Origin: Undaria pinnatifida
Lineage: Eukaryota; Sar; Phaeophyceae; Laminariales; Alariaceae
Length of the DNA: 64,000 bases
Assembly: GCA_012845835.1 (NCBI GenBank)
Contig: JABAKD010000017.1
Location: forward strand, 7,016,428-7,080,427
Direction: 5' to 3'
Both the position numbers and the translations under genes were made by a program. This document shows, in pieces, positions 10,590-21,167 of this stretch. Each line of letters begins with the position of its first letter. The stretch's first letter is position 1. Below the pieces are notes generated by a model that was given only the letters and a program-made list of their open reading frames with translations, had not been told where the DNA came from and did not search any database.

Positions 10590-12590
10590 ATAATAATGCG
10601 AAGACAATGAACTCTCTATTAATACGAGCTGGTCCTGATGATGAACAGTCCTCTTCGTATGGCCTAGCCTAGGTAAATTCAACGAGGGGTCGAGAGAGTG
10701 TTCTTTGGAATTATAAACAGAATATGATTTGACCGATATTGGGCACACTACTCGACTACTATAATTTATGTATACCACGCCCACTGCTACCGTACACTAC
10801 TACTACCACACCACTACTACTACCACAACACTACTTTTACTACTACTACAACAGTACTGCTTCCTGCTTCTGCTGTGCAGCTGCCTCGGCGCCACGTAGC
10901 AGCGCCCGGGCCTCTTTGTCTAAGTGTCAGACGAAGTTCTTTTTTGTTTTGTTTTTCATCATCCCATCTATTATTGTCGCCGGACTTCTATTTTTACACT
11001 CCTCCCTCTCCCTGTAAAATGGTAGCAACGCAGACCCGTGGGGACACAATCAATAAAAAGTCAGGCGCTCTTATATCCTCGATAAAAAGTTATAAATAAA
11101 TCATTTCCATCACCACAAGAAAGTTCATGTTTCAAGCAATTCTTCCCCTCCCTGCCGATATTCGAGTCCGATTATATGAGATTAACAAAGGGGGTCCCTT
11201 TCTTCTCTCTTGGCCTATTATTATGTCAAAAACCACCGGCCTGGCTGGGCGGACGGGGTGGGAGAGGTGTACACTAATTTCGAACAGATGTAAGGAAAGG
11301 AAAAGTGCATTATTAGTAGACAAAAAGAGAAGGTAGATGCGGGGAAGGGAGAAATGGGGAAAAGCTTGGCAGATGGCCATAGACCTCATATACATACATA
11401 CTATCATTATTTCATTTGCCATCTAGATTCTGACAACGATGTCGCAGCGTGAGCGTCGAAAACCAGAAACATGTAATGAAAGAACACAACATCCAAATGA
11501 AAGCGTGAAACGATGTTTCCAACAGAAACAACCAGCCAAAAACTACAAAAAAAATATTAGGTCTAGATTATTTCCCTACTACTACTACTGTTCTCCTGGC
11601 CCCGCCCCCTCCATCCAGCCGCAAGGGCCAAGTCCTCCCCCCTATATACACTTCCGAAGAAGCATCGAACGACAACCCGCCGCCCACATAATTGGTACCT
11701 GGTACCTGGTATACTATTTAATGCTCTGCTTTTTGGAAGGATATTCCACATTTTTTGCATCTGAACGGCATCTATGATACCCTGGGGTATACGTATAAAT
11801 TATTGTCGGACGGCAACAATAGTATCATATATTTTAACGATACTGGCGAACTAATTTTTTGCACGTACGACGCTGTCTTCGCACGTGGCAGGCGCCATGT
11901 ATGATGACACCAGTCGTATATCCCCGCCTGCCTGTTGCGAGCCCACTCTAAGACTCTTCGCAAACGGTTGAAATACATTGAGAAAAAAATGTACCTGCTA
12001 TACCTTGTACCTACCATAGAATCGCTTTGTTGTGTTGTTTTGGTCGGTACACATCCTACCAACAATTAGCCAAAGCCTCGATCGTTTTTTTTTTTTCGGG
12101 CTGCTAATGTCCGAGAAAGAAACCTTCCTGTAGATGCCATAGACTAGATATATATTTTAATATTTATAATATAGTCTATAAATTTATATACGTATGTATA
12201 CACTTCTCTCTATGGGTACCACTCTGGCCATACTCGAAACCCACAGAGAAAACAAAAGATGCCGCTGCCGTCGCCATATATTTCATTCACGTATCATGTT
12301 TGTGTTGCCTTTCCAGGTATGCATAGCCTAGTCTAATAGAAATGATAATCCTAACCCCAACCCTAGCCTATACTAAATACAGTATATATATATACCGATG
12401 ACGGTCCCCTGATGACGTCACTGGGATGAAATAGTTGAAATAAAACAATAATGTGTATCTATGCCGGAGCCATCTATGTCTATTCTTCTACTCGAGGAGT
12501 ATCTGAGCGGAGCCAGCCGTGGAATCTCCCTTTCAGACATCGTTTGAGTGTTTGTTGTTCGCGCACAGTAGGTTTTCTTGTTTCTTATTT
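10590..12590. other. No gene recognised
   Basis: About 2 kb. Holds imperfect (CTA)n at 10795-10850, an 11696-11712 GGTACCTGGTACCTGGTA run, AT-rich sequence with TATAGTCTATA at 12172, and an AACCCCAACCCTAGCC telomere-like patch near 12353. Open frames of 60-110 residues show no domain. Confidence 0.35.
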
Positions 12591-12730
12591 TGTTTATCGA
12601 CGCGGCGGAACTTTTCCCAACCGCGAAACACCCTTTGAACCGTAACACCGGTGATATTCCGTCTTTCGTTGGCAGTTGGCAGCCGACGCCGACGCCCCGA
12701 TACCCGATACAGCAGTACAACGAAACCGGT
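12591..12730. repeat. Dispersed repeat K
   Basis: GCGGCGGAACTTTTCCCAAC, an ACCGGTGATATTC-type box and CGTCTTTCGTTGGCAG recur in order at 15247-15360 and partly at 13160-13200. GCGGCGGAACTA also occurs at 15550 and 17911. The origin is unknown. It lies close upstream of retroposon-I-like sequence at 13395. Confidence 0.5.
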
Positions 12731-13104
12731 TGTTGCGTGTACCTGGTCTTTCGTACTTTTCGTGCAATCGGACACGCTCACTGCGCGTTTGGTGTGACGT
12801 ACCCTGCGCCTGGCAATTTTTCTCGGATACGCCAGATATGAGTTCGACCAGTTGAGTGATCAATACTCACCTTTTTCTGCAACCTGTTATGCGTGATTAC
12901 TTTGGCCTCGCTATTTTGTTTTGATAGAGGTAATCATGTACCAGGTATTCCTTTCTGCGAGCTTTGAGCATACTGCTGGTATAGAGGTGAACGACTGAAA
13001 AGCTTAATAACACAAAGCTCCGAACGTGTTTCGTTGGACCTGGACAAGAAAATGCGAAAGCTTCACGTACACTCGTTCGCATGTTCGTCTCGAAACAAAT
13101 GCGG

Positions 13105-13215
13105 GCGAACTAATATCCGAACCGTGTAACAAGCAAGAGGTTCTTCGGAAACATTCGCATATTCTTCTGTCTTTCGTTGGCAGACAGCGCCGATGCCCCG
13201 ATGCACAAGCTGCTG
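13105..13215. repeat. Dispersed repeat K, second copy
   Basis: Contains TTCTGTCTTTCGTTGGCAG and GCCGATGCCCCGATGC, matching 12660-12705. The left part is diverged. Confidence 0.5.
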
Positions 13216-13394
13216 TTACTTGTGCACTACTACTAGTATTACACTGCCATTGTAGCACTACTACTGCTGCTACTGCTGACTGTTGTTGTATTTACGTGCA
13301 TACGGACACGTTTATTACTGCTGTGTTACCTGCCCTGGGCCTGGCGCTAGTAACTACCAGTAAGTAGAGACGACACGACCACTCGTGGCCGCTC

Positions 13395-13480
13395 ATCAAG
13401 GGCAGTCACCGACCTATATCGGTCATGAGGATAAAATAGATAACAAGCGCGAACGACCTTCTGTGCACATTTCTTTGTGC
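13395..13480 (+). mobile_element. Retroposon I fragment, diverged
   Basis: AAGGGCAGTCACCGACCTAT, ATCGGTCATGAGGA and ACAAGCGCGA match the core of the family. No clear ends. Confidence 0.45.
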
Positions 13481-13548
13481 AACTTCTCATCATGTGTATT
13501 TTTGCGATAAACGAAGATATACTCAGTCAGTAAAAAAAACAAAAAAAA

Positions 13549-13600
13549 ACGTCAGCTGTGAGTACAAACGATTGAATGATTGAAGCTCAACTTTGCAAGC
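13549..13600 (-). repeat. Inverted ~50-bp repeat, left arm
   Basis: GTCAGCTGTGAGTACAAACG… pairs with 14770-14822 in inverted orientation, sharing TTGAAGCTCAACTTTGCA. Both resemble the retroposon I 3' tail (GCAAAGATGAGTTTCGAC…CACAGCTG). Two tails facing outward explain the arrangement as well as a 1.27-kb TIR element would. Confidence 0.5.
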
Positions 13601-14769
13601 TGCTGCGTGGTCTTGGCGTGGTGGTTCGTACATCTGCGATGTCCTATTCTTTTGTTTTCAAAAATTTAATGTATACCCCAGGTGATCTTTTATGATTGTA
13701 CAGCCATTCTGCGTACCTACTATGCTGCTAAAACCCAAAAGTAGAGGGGGGTGTAGAGGAAGAAAGGCTTTGTTACAAAGAGCACAACAGAATAACAACT
13801 GTTTAACAGTCAGCAGTAGTGTGATGATAATTTTAACATATCTAGACTATCTTGAGCACACTCTGATGATGAAATATTACACAGCATTTATTTGGTGATA
13901 TGTACTCTCATTCCAACAACAACAAGTACAGTAGTAGTATTTCAGGCACTACTATTTACGGTAACTGTGATAAGTGTATTTAGTCTAGTCTAATATTTTT
14001 ATGTCATGAAGTATATGCAAAATTGTGTGTGTGGTTGATTATGTGTGTATGTATGTGTCTGGCACCACTACTGTTTTCCGTGTGAAATGCTTGAGTCGAG
14101 CAAAATAAGATGTACTCCGGAGTATTTAATATACTATTAGACTATACCTAGCATAGTCTATACCAAGTACACTGTCTAGCACTTGTGTCACAATTTTGTG
14201 TAGTTTTGTGTTAATAAAAGTTTGTATATCTCTACGTAGGAGGAAAAGAGAGTTAGAGCGTTAACGTTAATTGGGTGCTCTAGAGATCGATGAGTACTCG
14301 TTGAATGAGCGGTTAGATGTGGTATATAATATTCCGTACACCAGGTACTCTGCTGCAGCAGTGGGGTGTCACAGCTGTGCGTCTTTAGGTCTACTGGTGG
14401 TGGCGTATAATTCCATATTTTACAGCAGTGGTGCTACACGGCTGTATTTATGCCTGTGTAACGCGGTGTGATCGCGCATCCTACTGCCATGTATCTATCT
14501 GATGCAACGTATGTATCATATTATTAGTTGTTTGTGTTACAGTTTTATGATGAAAGATTAGGTGCGCTCATTGAGTATGTAGACCATGCTTCATGTTGAC
14601 GAGAGTAGAAAGCACCAGTCAGTTTACTCTAAAGCACACGCACCAGAATTCCATAGTGTGTGTCTGTCATGTACATAAGTCCTTTCACCTGGTTCCGCTA
14701 TCATCGCTGCCGTAGTTTTGTCATCACAGGCTTGTATCTTTCTAAGATAAAGAATAAGTAAGTGCTGAA
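13601..14769. other. No gene recognised
   Basis: AT-rich unique sequence. TAGACTAT-type motifs occur at 13845, 13983 and 14140-14165. Nothing else supported. Confidence 0.35.
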
Positions 14770-14822
14770 ACTGCAAAGTTGAGCTTCAACCATTCAATCG
14801 GTCGAACTCACACAGCTGACTT
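14770..14822 (+). repeat. Inverted ~50-bp repeat, right arm
   Basis: Complement of 13549-13600. Resembles the 3' tail of retroposon I. Confidence 0.5.
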
Positions 14823-15246
14823 TTTTCATTGTTTACTCAAACTGAACGCGCGGAGTAGAGGCAAAAGCGACAAATGTATGACGTACTCGTTTCCATGTTG
14901 TTGGTGTCAATGCAGCTGTGAACTGGAGTGGTTGCCGAGCCGCATCAAGCCCTCTATAAAAAAAACTGTTAGGGCAGGGGTTAACGAAGAGCTATTCGTT
15001 CGCTCGTCAGTGTCACTCAAGAGATTCAGGAGACAGATTTTGACCTCTGAGGGATCCCACAGGCAGACAGCAAAGTCGCCTGGACGATGAGAAGCACACG
15101 GAGTTAGTTTCGCTGGGTTTTTATTTGGTGTGTAAACTCTCAGCTCACAGCACCAATAGCACGGCGTGTGTGTCTTCCCTGGCTTGGTATAGATCCTGGC
15201 CTGGGTCCTGCGGCGTCTTTGGGCGTCGTGCAGGAGCCAACGTATT

Positions 15247-15365
15247 AGTGCGCGGCGGAACTTTTCTCAACCGCAACTACCGTAAAAGCACCGGGCGCAA
15301 GAAACCCTTAGGATACAGAGACGTACCGGTAATATTCTGTCTTTCGTTGGTGCAGCCAACCTCCA
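15247..15365. repeat. Dispersed repeat K, third copy
   Basis: GCGGCGGAACTTTTCTCAAC, GTACCGGTAATATTCTG and TCTTTCGTTGG, in the same order as at 12591. Confidence 0.5.
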
Positions 15366-15599
15366 TCCCCGCTTGACTCGAGATATAACTGTCGCACCGC
15401 TCGTACGAAGTTTTGATGCTGTTGACTATACTACCGTGCGTGTACTGATTTTTTCTGCTGTGTTACAAGTGTGCTGTGTGGGTCGGCTAGCGGGTAGTCT
15501 AGAGACAAGAGCGCAGAACGAAGAGCTCGTTCGCTCGATGGTACTAATGCGGCGGAACTAGGTCCCGAACCGCAACAAACTATCCGAAACCGTCACATA

Positions 15600-16279
15600 C
15601 CGCACTTCCCGACTTCCCCTGCTCCTCCTGTTCCAATACTTGGTTGCTGCATACAGGTGTACCAGTACTCTCGGTGTGATATGTATGATACGAGATGCGA
15701 GTATGATATCATGATAGATATATCACTCTTCACATATGGGAGCTTCTCGTGCCGCTATTACTGGAGGTAGGACGGGTTCGTACGTCAAGTTCTTTGTGTG
15801 GGTAGAGCCTCGGCTAAGGGCATGCGGGAGTGTTTCCATACCATTTGTTCAGTAGCAGCAGCAGAAGTTGTACTCTCCGTTGATAGTTGTTGATGCTCTT
15901 GTAGTAGTTGCGTGAGAACCTGCCATGTGAGTTGGTCCTAGCTCCTCGAAACACAGCTGCAACACCACACATACGACGGCACTTATAACGTGCAGCTCGC
16001 TCGTGCTACTACTGTATGTGTACTAACAGTAGACTCGGGGGTCGAAGGATTATGAAGACAGGAAAATCTCGGGTCCGCAACACTTGCACAACACGTCAGA
16101 TTTGACTCCGTGAGGGCGACAACGACAACGTGAAACCACACACCGAAGCTACGGAGAGAGCTTGTGAAGTAGACAAAGATTGTGCGGTGGATAGAGAGAT
16201 TGCCTTTCATTTCGTTGTCGTAGTGTGACGGAGGGCACGTGCTATCAGTTCTCGCTGCTTTAACGCTACTGGCGGGGAC
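15600..16279. other. No gene recognised
   Basis: Unique sequence upstream of the signal-peptide exon candidate. A possible regulatory region, but no TATA box or initiator can be claimed. Confidence 0.3.
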
Positions 16280-16334
16280 ATGTACGATACGGCGGCGGGC
16301 GATGTCGGCCAGGAAGCAGTTGCAAGGAAAACGC

Positions 16335-16375
16335 CGGCAGCAGCAGCAGCAGCAGCAGCGGCGGCGGCGAGGAGA
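16335..16375. repeat. CAG/GCG trinucleotide patch
   Basis: GCAGCAGCAGCAGCAGCAGC then GGCGGCGGCG. Read in the frame upstream of the candidate signal peptide it gives poly-Ala; in other frames poly-Gln or poly-Ser. Confidence 0.9.
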
Positions 16376-16510
16376 AGGCGTCGGAGTCGGTATACATACA
16401 AAGCCGGCGGTGTTGGTGGGCACGAGAAGGGCACGGCCGCGGCTGCTGTCGCTGCTGCAGCTGCATCCTTGCGAGCCGACGGTGGGTTCACGGGGACTGC
16501 TTTCTGGACG

Positions 16511-16681
16511 ATGGCTGCGACAAAATCCTTGCTTTTCGGGCTCGCTTTGCTCGCTGGGAACAACGGAGCGTCCGCGCTTCAGATAGGCAACCTTACAGGT
16601 GAGAACAAGGAGGGGCTCGACGCCTCGTTATACAGGTGCAAGGCACCTACGTATAATATGCTCTTGTGTAGTACCTGCTAA
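16511..16681 (+). CDS. Putative secreted-protein first exon (unknown family)
   Basis: From the ATG at 16511 the frame reads a short N-region with one Lys, a hydrophobic core (SLLFGLALLAG) and an A-S-A motif before LQIGNLTGENK, which looks like a cleavable signal peptide of about 22 residues. The frame stays open further upstream through a poly-Ala tract to 16280, so the start is chosen only because the signal peptide begins there. ACAG|GTGAGA at about 16595-16604 would be a good 5' splice site, in which case the exon ends there and the remaining residues to the stop at 16679-16681 are intron. A decayed tandem duplicate at 16795-16905 keeps the same residues (LVGLALLA, SALQIVN, TGEKKETLDD). 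That supports past coding, because residue similarity continues beyond the possible splice site. I do not recognise the family. It may be a live first exon, a gene fragment or a pseudogene. Confidence 0.35.
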   Translation: MAATKSLLFGLALLAGNNGASALQIGNLTGENKEGLDASLYRCKAPTYNMLLCSTC

Positions 16682-16794
16682 GAAGCAGGAGACCTGGTCG
16701 AGCAGGCTGGAGTTCATACTCGGAGTATTTAAGAACGGGTGTGCGAACAACTTCAGTATAATATAATAATTATCGGATTTTTTGTTTCCTTTGG

Positions 16795-16905
16795 TCGGGC
16801 TCGCCTTACTCGCTGCGAATTGAGTTTCGGCGTTGCAGATTGTCAACCAACCGTGTACCGGTGAAAAAAAAGAGACGCTCGACGACTATACAGCAGTGAA
16901 ATAGG
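16795..16905 (+). pseudogene. Decayed duplicate of the signal-peptide exon
   Basis: Reads LVGLALLAAN, a stop codon, then VSALQIVNQPCTGEKKETLDDYTAVK. It aligns with residues 8-45 of the candidate at 16511: hydrophobic core, SA/LQI cleavage region, TGExKExLD. The ATG is missing. The offset between copies is about 265 bp, so a local tandem duplication is likely. Confidence 0.45.
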
Positions 16906-16984
16906 GCACACCTACAGCGCAGTACGACTTTACTGCGCAGGATGCATAGTCTATATACAAACACGTGTAGTAAAAGAAACAGAA

Positions 16985-17005
16985 GGCCTGATCAAATCAG
17001 GCCCA
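16985..17005. repeat. Small hairpin GGCCTGAT/ATCAGGCC
   Basis: Eight-base perfect stem with a three-base loop (CAA). No T-run follows, so it is not read as a terminator. Confidence 0.6.
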
Positions 17006-17287
17006 GGTTTCTTAGATTTCTTCCGATTTGATATAGTGGAGGTGCGTTCTACACTAACATTCGCACACAACGACTCCAAACTGTCCGCACTTTGGACAGG
17101 TAACCGATCCATCCCCACTCTTGATGATTGATCTCTAGACATTTACCAAATATCTGCATGACTTATTAGGGTAGTCTATTCGTAGCTCATGTTCTTCCCG
17201 GTGGGAGTCGTACTGCATAGAATCCGCACGATTTCGCAAATTGGTAGTCCATGGTTGGATCTGTGCTCTCTGTACTGCAGTGTGGTG

Positions 17288-17507
17288 TACCCATTACTAG
17301 TAACTGGTGGCAATGATGCGCGGCCTCAATACCTGCAGTATGTCATATCTGCTATGCATCATATATATGGAGTTCCTTGTGATGTATTGGCATTACCCAT
17401 TACTAGTAGCTGGTGGTGTAATGATGCGCGGCCTCAATATCTGCAGTACGTCATGTATCTGCGACTACGCATCACATATATGGAGTTCCTTGTGATGTAT
17501 TGGGGCA
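17288..17507. repeat. 106-bp tandem duplication
   Basis: Two copies starting TACCCATTACTAGTA at 17288 and 17394 and ending GTGATGTATTGG. They differ by a few substitutions and short indels (for example an added GTAAT-type insertion and CATGTATCTGCG). No coding meaning recognised. Confidence 0.9.
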
Positions 17508-18395
17508 TTGAGCGCGTCCCAAAAACAGTTGCTCCTGCGGTGTAGACTGGCTCCGGATTCGTTCTGCGGAAGCTGCTCTCGTAAACGTTTGCGCGGCGCG
17601 GCCACCCGTCTGGATTGGACAGGTCACCGAGGGCGTTGTACCTCGATTCGAATTGAGGGTGTACCTGTACCTGTACATTCGACATCACTGCTCCTGGTAT
17701 TCCGAACGAAAAGGGTATGATTGCGGAGAGATTATGCTGTTGTTGTTGTCGTTGTTCTTGGCGCGCTTGTGGGTTTGTGGGTATTGTGAGCTTATTCTCG
17801 TCGACGAGGACGCCTTGTGGGCTTGTGTGGGTATTGTGGGCTTGTTCTGGACGAGCTTGTGGGCTTGTCGGTATTTTGGGCGGCGGTTACTCGGGTATTG
17901 TATGTGCGGCGGAACTAACTCTACTCTTCTTTTCTCGGTAGAATTGAAGCTTCAAAAAGAAGAAAATGGCCGCTTCTCATCACGTGAAGCTGTCGATTTT
18001 TGGGCAGATGACGCGGTTCAGCAGTTTTTCTCAGTTCTGGTACATTGGTACGATGTTTTAAAAACTCAAAAAATATAAGAATTAGGAACCCAGATTTTGT
18101 GGCGGTGAAAACACACGTTGCCGCGCCTGCCTCGACGAACTCTCGAGGACCTGCACAGCAATCAACCGGTTCGAGAAGAGTCTGTTTTTCGCGCGTGCTC
18201 GGGACCCGTCAGTCGGGACTGGCCTTAGCGCCGTGTACGTCGAGTGCGGTGGACAGACGTAGCCACAGAAAATATTGACTTGTGCACAAACATATACACG
18301 AACACACAAGCAGAGAAACATGTTCAAAACACCCTAACCTCGTATGCGATCCGATACGAAGATGCTTCTTTTCCTTGGAAACCCAAGAAAAAAAA
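17508..18395. other. No gene recognised; G/T-rich short repeat
   Basis: At 17765-17885, imperfect repeats of TTGTGGGCTTGTGTGGGTAT. They create a Trp/Leu/Val-rich frame (17653-18078, +, 141 residues) ending in a more complex KEENGRFSSREAVDFWADD stretch. I do not recognise that stretch. The frame may be chance. Confidence 0.3.
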
Positions 18396-18403
18396 TCTCA
18401 GCG

Positions 18404-18422
18404 CTGCGCGCTTCGCGCGCCT
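18404..18422. repeat. GC hairpin
   Basis: GCGCGCTTCGCGCGC, a tight UUCG-type stem-loop at DNA level. Function unknown. Confidence 0.6.
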
Positions 18423-18859
18423 CATTATAAGACTACCCCGTGACAAGCCAGTTAACCCGGTCTTATCTCTACCTTTTGTTTTATCCCCCTTGACGACCGT
18501 CGTGGCCTTAATCTAGGATAAGACCGAAAACGGTCTTAAATCGGGGGGAAATTTCTCTGTACAGCAGAGGGCGCGAGCTCGCGGGCTGGGGTGTCTTGAG
18601 TCAAGTTAGGGGTCTTGTATAGAGTGCACACGGGCGTTACTTTTCCCGAATGAAGATCGGGTTAGGGGGATAAGGGGAAATTTTGGTCTTATTTCTGTTT
18701 TTTTTCTCGTGGCAAGCCGATGGATATGGCCTTATCTCTAACATGGTCTTCAGTTCCGGATGGTCAGTAAACGGGAACGACACTCACTGTACACAGATCC
18801 GGCGCAACATCTCAGAATGGTGTATACTTGAAGAGTTGTATAAGAAAAATAAGAAACAG

Positions 18860-19255
18860 AGTAAGGGGAAGAAGCCAGGGATATCTTCAAATGGATCCGA
18901 GATTAGAACAAAGCTGTTGGTTCCGGCCTACTTGAGCCTATCTGAGGCACAGCACCGGAGCTTCAATCATTGCCTTAAACCTTCGCCCGTCGGGCAAGAA
19001 CTTGTCGAGACGAGAACCAGAAACAATTCCAGACCACCCTCTAGACATCCTGCGCGCTGAGTAGCTTCCGTGCCGTGCCGTGTTTTATTATTTTCATTTT
19101 TTTTGCTTTTTTTTTCACTATTTTTCCAGGATGACTGCCTCATGGAGCGCTCAGCTCGGAGGTCCTTCCCTGCCGAGACCCTCCTGCCCCGAAGCAGGAG
19201 CCCTCATCTAGTCCAATCCTTACTTTGAATGATCGGTGAAGCCGCAGAAGAATAC
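18860..19255 (+). repeat. Repeat L, copy 1 (coding-like)
   Basis: Matches the inverse of 63195-63535: GGGATATCTTC, ATGGATCCGAGATT, TTGAGCCT, CAATCATTGCCTT, CGGGCAAGAAC, GCGCGCTGAGTAGCTTC, GAGCGCTCAGC and GGTGAAGCCGCAGAAGAA. Contains the hairpin CTCCTGCCCCGAAGCAGGAG. A T-rich insertion (about 19082-19128) is absent from the other copy. The two copies stay similar at amino-acid level (NHCLxPxPxGQE), so the source was probably coding. The family was not recognised; it could be a retroelement or a dispersed gene family. Confidence 0.6.
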
Positions 19256-19467
19256 TACATTATAGGAAGCAGAAGAAACAGTAAGGCTTGATCTAGGCTG
19301 GAGCTCCTCTTCCAACCCAGTACCTCAATCTTAACTCTCTTATTTTCACTCTTTCAATCTTTACTCTCTTATTTTCACTCTTTCCTGTTGCGTCCTGTTG
19401 CGTCACTCGAACGAAATCTTGATTGAGACGTGACATCCTAAAAAAATGCTGCGGTACTCCCGATGAT

Positions 19468-19764
19468 CCGGTCGCCCCGGTGGCGTATGTATCATGTTAT
19501 CCTCGAGCCTGGTATAGGTCAGTTTCGTGAGTTCGAACCCCCCCGAGTGCATACTCGTATAAACTCGTGGGAACTTTTTTATTGTGCACAAATTGACTTG
19601 CGAAAAATTGCAAGAGCGTGAGTTATTAATAGCAACACTCGATGAAAAATCGAGGAGCAGTGGGAATGCTGAACCCTTTGCGCGATAAAAAATGAAGGGG
19701 GGGAGAAGCGGGACGACACCTGTGACCACGGCTTGTCCAGAAGCTGGAAAGCAGATGTGTGTGC
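19468..19764 (+). mobile_element. SINE-D, full-length type
   Basis: tRNA-derived head GGTCGCCCCGGTGGCGTAT with an A-box-like start and a B box GTGAGTTCGAACCC at 19527-19540. Body: GTGCACAAATTGACTTGCG, AAAATCGAGGAGCAGTGGGA, GACACCTGTGACCACGGCTT. The 3' end is CCAGAAGCTGGAAAG, then an A-rich tail. Transcription by RNA polymerase III from the internal promoter is expected from the boxes. It would move using a LINE that is not visible in this window. Confidence 0.85.
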
Positions 19765-20079
19765 AAAAAGAAAAATCGAAATAATACTAGCCCTACAACG
19801 AAGGGACGTGGGCGCAGCGCTCTACAGCAGTGGGTAGGACAGCATCGGACACGGATAGATCACCTAACGGATGAGTGAAGAAGAAAAATTTCGACACTCC
19901 TGTGAGATATGCGTACCTTTGGCATGAAACAAGACACCCACACACAGCAGCGTTTTTTTTGTTTGAATACAGTGTAGTTCAAAAAGTGAAAATGACACAT
20001 CTCAGCTGTGAGATCAACACCCTTAAAAAGCGTTTTGATCAAAACTTCCTCGTTTGCGGGCCCACAAGCTGCGTGTGAT
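19765..20079. other. No gene recognised
   Basis: CAGCTGTGAGATCAACACC at about 20003 resembles the retroposon I 3' tail, inverted. Otherwise unique. Confidence 0.35.
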
Positions 20080-20263
20080 GCAGTAGGTGGACCTATATAG
20101 TGCGGGTCATATAGTGCGGGTGTCCGGTATTGTGCGGGTGAAATCGTTTGGCACGATATAGACGCCTCTATAATGGCCGGTTTTTATATAGTGCGGGTGC
20201 CCGGTATAGTGCGGGTAAATTTTCGTGACACATACCCGCACTATAGTCTTTAGGGCCACCTAC
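20080..20263. mobile_element. pogo/mariner-like MITE (P1)
   Basis: Ends CAGTAGGTGGACCTATATAG and, inverted, CAGTAGGTGGCCCTAAAGAC, both leading into TATAGTGCGGGT. AGTGCGGGT recurs inside (about 20100, 20112, 20130, 20195, 20210). A CAGT… end with GGACC is reminiscent of pogo-type TIRs. A TA duplication is not evident, so the class is tentative. Confidence 0.6.
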
Positions 20264-20269
20264 TGTGCT

Positions 20270-20400
20270 TCGATCTCTCGCGCGGGTGTGCTCCGGGGTG
20301 TGTTTACCCTCGTGAAGGACACAGGTCGGTGCCCTCTCCTTCCGATACCAGGGTAAACATGACTTCTTCTTCTTCTGTGCACGGAAGTTGCTGTTTAACC
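20270..20400 (-). mobile_element. Retroposon I fragment, diverged
   Basis: Inverted match: CGATCTCTCGCGCGGGTGTG, TACCCTCGTGAAGGACACAG, GTCGGTGCCCTCTCC and GCACGGAAGTTGCTG correspond to the family's GACCTATATCC… and TTTCCGCGCAC landmarks. Confidence 0.45.
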
Positions 20401-20431
20401 CGCATTAAGGGTTTGCAGTTTACACAATGGC

Positions 20432-20610
20432 CCAGGCTACGGTAGGGGGGTCCGTTTTCGGGCCTTAAATTTCAGTGGCTAGGGGTCACTCGCGCGAGTG
20501 TTAACCCCTTTGTTCTTTTGCGATCTTACGTTTTCTTCATGTTTTTATATTGACGAAATCTATCCGAAATGCAAAGGTAATGTAAGCCGCTCCAAAATAT
20601 TTTGTATAGC
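20432..20610 (+). mobile_element. MITE-A, left part
   Basis: CCAGGCTACGGTAGGGGGGT, then CAGTGGCTAGGGGTCACTCG with a perfect TCACTCGCGCGAGTG, then TATATTGACGAAATC as at 546-798. The right TIR was not found. Confidence 0.7.
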
Positions 20611-20858
20611 TAGATGTACCGTAGGGCCAGTCTCCAGCGACAACAAACCGGTGTGATGCAGGCCCCCAGCCTTATCTTATTGTATATTGGAGAGGGTTGA
20701 GTCCCGAGCCAAGCACAGCACAGCACAGCACAGCACGGAACACCCACCAAACAAGAAAGAGGGTGAACAATCTAGAAGGGCCAGCAGGCCGAGATTCGAA
20801 TGAAAAAAAAACAGAGGAGTGTTTTGGAAAACAAGAAGTTCGTGGTGAGCCTTTTTTC

Positions 20859-21167
20859 GACGCATGCTACGATATAGAGGTAAAGTGTCACTTTTCGTCC
20901 AACAAAAACGTTTTCTGAATGACGGGGCTCCTTAACCCAAAAATCGTCGGAAAATACGCCCCGTTTATTTATTTTTTGCATGATTCTCGTTGTGTACATA
21001 GGCCGCATGGGGGTTTTTTCATCCGGTATGTATGTTTGTGGCAGTTTTTTTTTTTTTTCCGCCCTCCAAATTACTTTTTGGGTCAAGAATGACATGTCTT
21101 CAGCTCCCAAATTGAGGGGGTAGTATTATAAAAAAAAGGGGTGTGCACCTCCATCGAAGCGCCCGTC
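20859..21167 (-). mobile_element. MITE-F, whole copy
   Basis: 309 bp, GACGCATGCTACGATATAGA to CCATCGAAGCGCCCGTC. Contains TGACGGGGCTCCTTAACCC, TGCATGATTCTCGTTGTGTA and CAGCTCCCAAATTGAGG. Confidence 0.85.

Noticed and set aside
13549-14822. 1.27-kb transposon with 50-bp TIRs
   Set aside because: Both arms resemble the 3' tail of retroposon I, so two outward-facing insertions explain it equally well. No target duplication was found.
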